From Clostridia bacterium (GTDB taxonomy: Bacteria; Bacillota; Clostridia; Christensenellales; Borkfalkiaceae), in the NCBI GenBank assembly GCA_900770685.1, contig CAAGLC010000014.1, forward strand, positions 1 to 6,544: DNA of 6,544 nucleotides, given 5' to 3'. A program made the translations under genes and the position numbers. Below are positions 5,046-6,544 of the stretch, one piece after another. The notes beneath the pieces were generated by a model that was given only the letters and a program-made list of their open reading frames with translations, searched no databases and had not been told where the DNA came from. Within the stretch, counting starts at the first letter, position 1. Each line of letters starts with the position of its first letter.

Positions 5046-6508
5046 TATTTAGTGCTCTCTATATATTTTCTAATTTCGCTCGCATTGTCGAACGCTACGA
5101 TTTTACCATCAATTGGAACTAACAACGTGGGCGCTTTCTTTACACCGTATTTAACGGTGATTTCCTTTTCTTCTTCTGCGTTGATTACTTGATACTTTAT
5201 TCCCGCTTTGTCGAGCAAAATCTTACTCGTTTTACAGTTAGGGCATCCGTTTCTCGTAAACAATACCGGTCCTACCAACTCGTCTTCAATTTGAACTTGC
5301 TCTTTTTTGCAATCGCATTGTTCTTCCTTTTTAACGGTTAATTTGGAATTTTCAATATCGTAAACTTTTCTGTTTGCAAACTCTGCTCTCTTACCGTCGT
5401 TCCAGTTTTGTACGGGACGATAGTAACCGGTTATTCTACTATATACTTCAGTAGTCTTTCCACATACCGGACACTCGTATACTTCGCCTGCGATATAGCC
5501 GTGGTCGGAACATACCGAATAGGTCGGCGACATTGTGTAATATGGCAATTTATAGTTTTCCGCAATCTTTCTAACTAAGGTTGCAGCAGCCTTCCAATCG
5601 GGAAGTTTTTGTCCTAAGAAAGCGTGGAATACCGTTCCTGAAGTGTATAAAGTTTGCAATTCGTCTTGAATATCTAACGCCGTGAATATATCTTCAGTAA
5701 AGCCTACGGGCAAGTGCGAAGAGTTGGTGTAATAAGGCGTGTTGTCACTATCAGACGCAGTTATAATGTCGGGATATCTCTTCTTGTCGTGCTTTGCTAA
5801 ACGGAAAGAAGTTGATTCTGCCGGAGTTGCTTCTAAGTTATACAAATCGCCATATAATTCTTGATAATCGGAAAGTTTGTTTCTCATAAAGTTGAGAACG
5901 TTTTTAGTGAAGTTTTGCGCTTCTTTTTCCGTTAAATCTTTCTTAACCCACTTTGCGTTTAAGCACGCTTCGTTCATACCTACTAAGCCGATAGTCGAGA
6001 AGTGATTGTTAAACGTTCCTAAATATCTCTTAGTGTACGGATATAATCCTGCTTCCATAAGTTTGCTTATGGTATCTCTCTTTACTTTTAACGATCTTGC
6101 AGATACGTCTAAGAGTTTTTTAAGTCTTTCATAAAACTCTTCTTCGGTGTTCGACAAGTATGCTATTCTCGGCATATTAATCGTTACTACGCCTACTGAA
6201 CCCGTGCTTTCTCCAGAACCAAAGAAACCACCCGATTTTTTACGAAGTTCTCTTAAGTCAAGCCTTAACCTACAGCACATTGAACGAACGTCTGAAGGTT
6301 CCATATCAGAGTTGATGTAGTTTGAGAAATACGGAGTACCGTATTTTGCAGTCATTTCAAATAAGAGTTTGTTGTTTTCCGTTTCAGACCAATCGAAATC
6401 TCTAGTTATCGAATAGGTTGGAATTGGATATTGGAAACCTCTTCCGTTTGCGTCGCCTTCTATCATTATTTCGATAAACGCTTTGTTTATCATTTCCATT
6501 TCTTTAAC
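5045..6508 (-). CDS. nrdD: Anaerobic ribonucleoside-triphosphate reductase with C-terminal glutaredoxin-like domain, N-terminus missing
   Basis: These are the last 487 residues of a class III ribonucleotide reductase, the oxygen-sensitive glycyl-radical enzyme that makes dNTPs (numbering from the first genuine residue, Val). The ten-stranded barrel core includes RSMCCRLRLD (75-84), which probably carries the thiyl-radical cysteine as an adjacent pair C78-C79, and GESTGSVGVVTINMPRIAY (99-117). A structural zinc site follows: C333-x2-H336 and C346-x2-C349. The glycyl-radical motif is RITGYYRPVQNWNDGK (358-373), with G361 the expected radical site. After a linker containing C398-D-C400, residues about 411-487 form a glutaredoxin/thioredoxin fold with CPNC (422-425) and the cis-proline loop KKAPTL (457-462). 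Family members are usually about 600-750 residues before any fusion, so the ATP-cone and first barrel strands are missing. The apparent GTG start in the adapter and its MCSSDL peptide are artefacts. No activase (nrdG) follows; the next gene is the flavoprotein reductase, overlapping by one base. Confidence 0.96.
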   Translation of the reverse strand, partial: VKEMEMINKAFIEIMIEGDANGRGFQYPIPTYSITRDFDWSETENNKLLFEMTAKYGTPYFSNYINSDMEPSDVRSMCCRLRLDLRELRKKSGGFFGSGESTGSVGVVTINMPRIAYLSNTEEEFYERLKKLLDVSARSLKVKRDTISKLMEAGLYPYTKRYLGTFNNHFSTIGLVGMNEACLNAKWVKKDLTEKEAQNFTKNVLNFMRNKLSDYQELYGDLYNLEATPAESTSFRLAKHDKKRYPDIITASDSDNTPYYTNSSHLPVGFTEDIFTALDIQDELQTLYTSGTVFHAFLGQKLPDWKAAATLVRKIAENYKLPYYTMSPTYSVCSDHGYIAGEVYECPVCGKTTEVYSRITGYYRPVQNWNDGKRAEFANRKVYDIENSKLTVKKEEQCDCKKEQVQIEDELVGPVLFTRNGCPNCKTSKILLDKAGIKYQVINAEEEKEITVKYGVKKAPTLLVPIDGKIVAFDNASEIRKYIESTK

Positions 6509-6509
6509 G

Positions 6510-6544
6510 AGATCGGAAGAGCACACGTCTGAACTCCAGTCACT
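6510..6544. other. Illumina TruSeq adapter remnant (right end)
   Basis: From 6510 the sequence begins AGATCGGAAGAGCACACGTC and continues through CCAGTCAC, the TruSeq index-side adapter; the final T may be the first index base. It is not genomic. Translated on the minus strand it adds the well-known artefact MCSSDL to the front of the nrdD fragment. Confidence 0.98.

Noticed and set aside
4916..5122. Plus-strand frame across the nrdD/flavoprotein junction
   Set aside because: Antisense to two well-supported genes and without any motif.
6509..6526. GTG start giving a complete-looking NrdD
   Set aside because: The start and first six codons lie in adapter sequence; the true protein continues beyond the window.

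Overview
The window is a fragment of a low-GC bacterial genome (high 30s percent GC by eye), most likely an uncultured anaerobic Clostridia/Firmicutes member. The reasons are an oxygen-sensitive class III ribonucleotide reductase, strong AGGAGG-type ribosome binding sites, GTG starts, and a type IV pilus/pseudopilin operon. The exact lineage cannot be fixed from this sequence. Both ends carry Illumina TruSeq adapter sequence (1-20 and 6510-6544), so only 21-6509 is biological and both terminal genes are cut by the adapters.

Every recognisable gene is on the minus strand, so the window reads right to left in two units. Unit 1 (6509 to 4087) is a redox pair. It starts with the C-terminal two thirds of an anaerobic ribonucleoside-triphosphate reductase (NrdD) that carries its own C-terminal glutaredoxin-like domain. 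A thioredoxin-reductase-family flavoprotein follows, overlapping the nrdD stop by one base (TAATG). The flavoprotein keeps the FAD motifs and the CxxC but has lost the usual NADPH-binding signatures. A 12-bp hairpin terminator ends the unit.

Unit 2 (about 4034 to 21) has its own sigma-A-like promoter and is tightly packed. In order it encodes a canonical prepilin, a prepilin with Ala instead of Gly at the cleavage site, a third very divergent pilin-like protein, a divergent PilM-like actin-fold protein, a complete prepilin peptidase (PilD/GspO), and the N-terminal half of a PilC/GspF inner-membrane platform protein that runs into the left adapter. It looks like part of a type IV pilus, type II secretion or competence-pseudopilus machine. 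The ATPases and PilN/PilO are not in the window.

The two units meet in one 157-bp gap (3974-4130) that holds the terminator, an AT-rich spacer, the promoter and a strong ribosome binding site. There is no RNA gene, mobile element, CRISPR array or long repeat that I can support. The most interesting biological point is the possible ferredoxin-driven (NADPH-independent) electron route to ribonucleotide reduction in unit 1. The most important practical point is the adapter contamination, which creates false protein ends.
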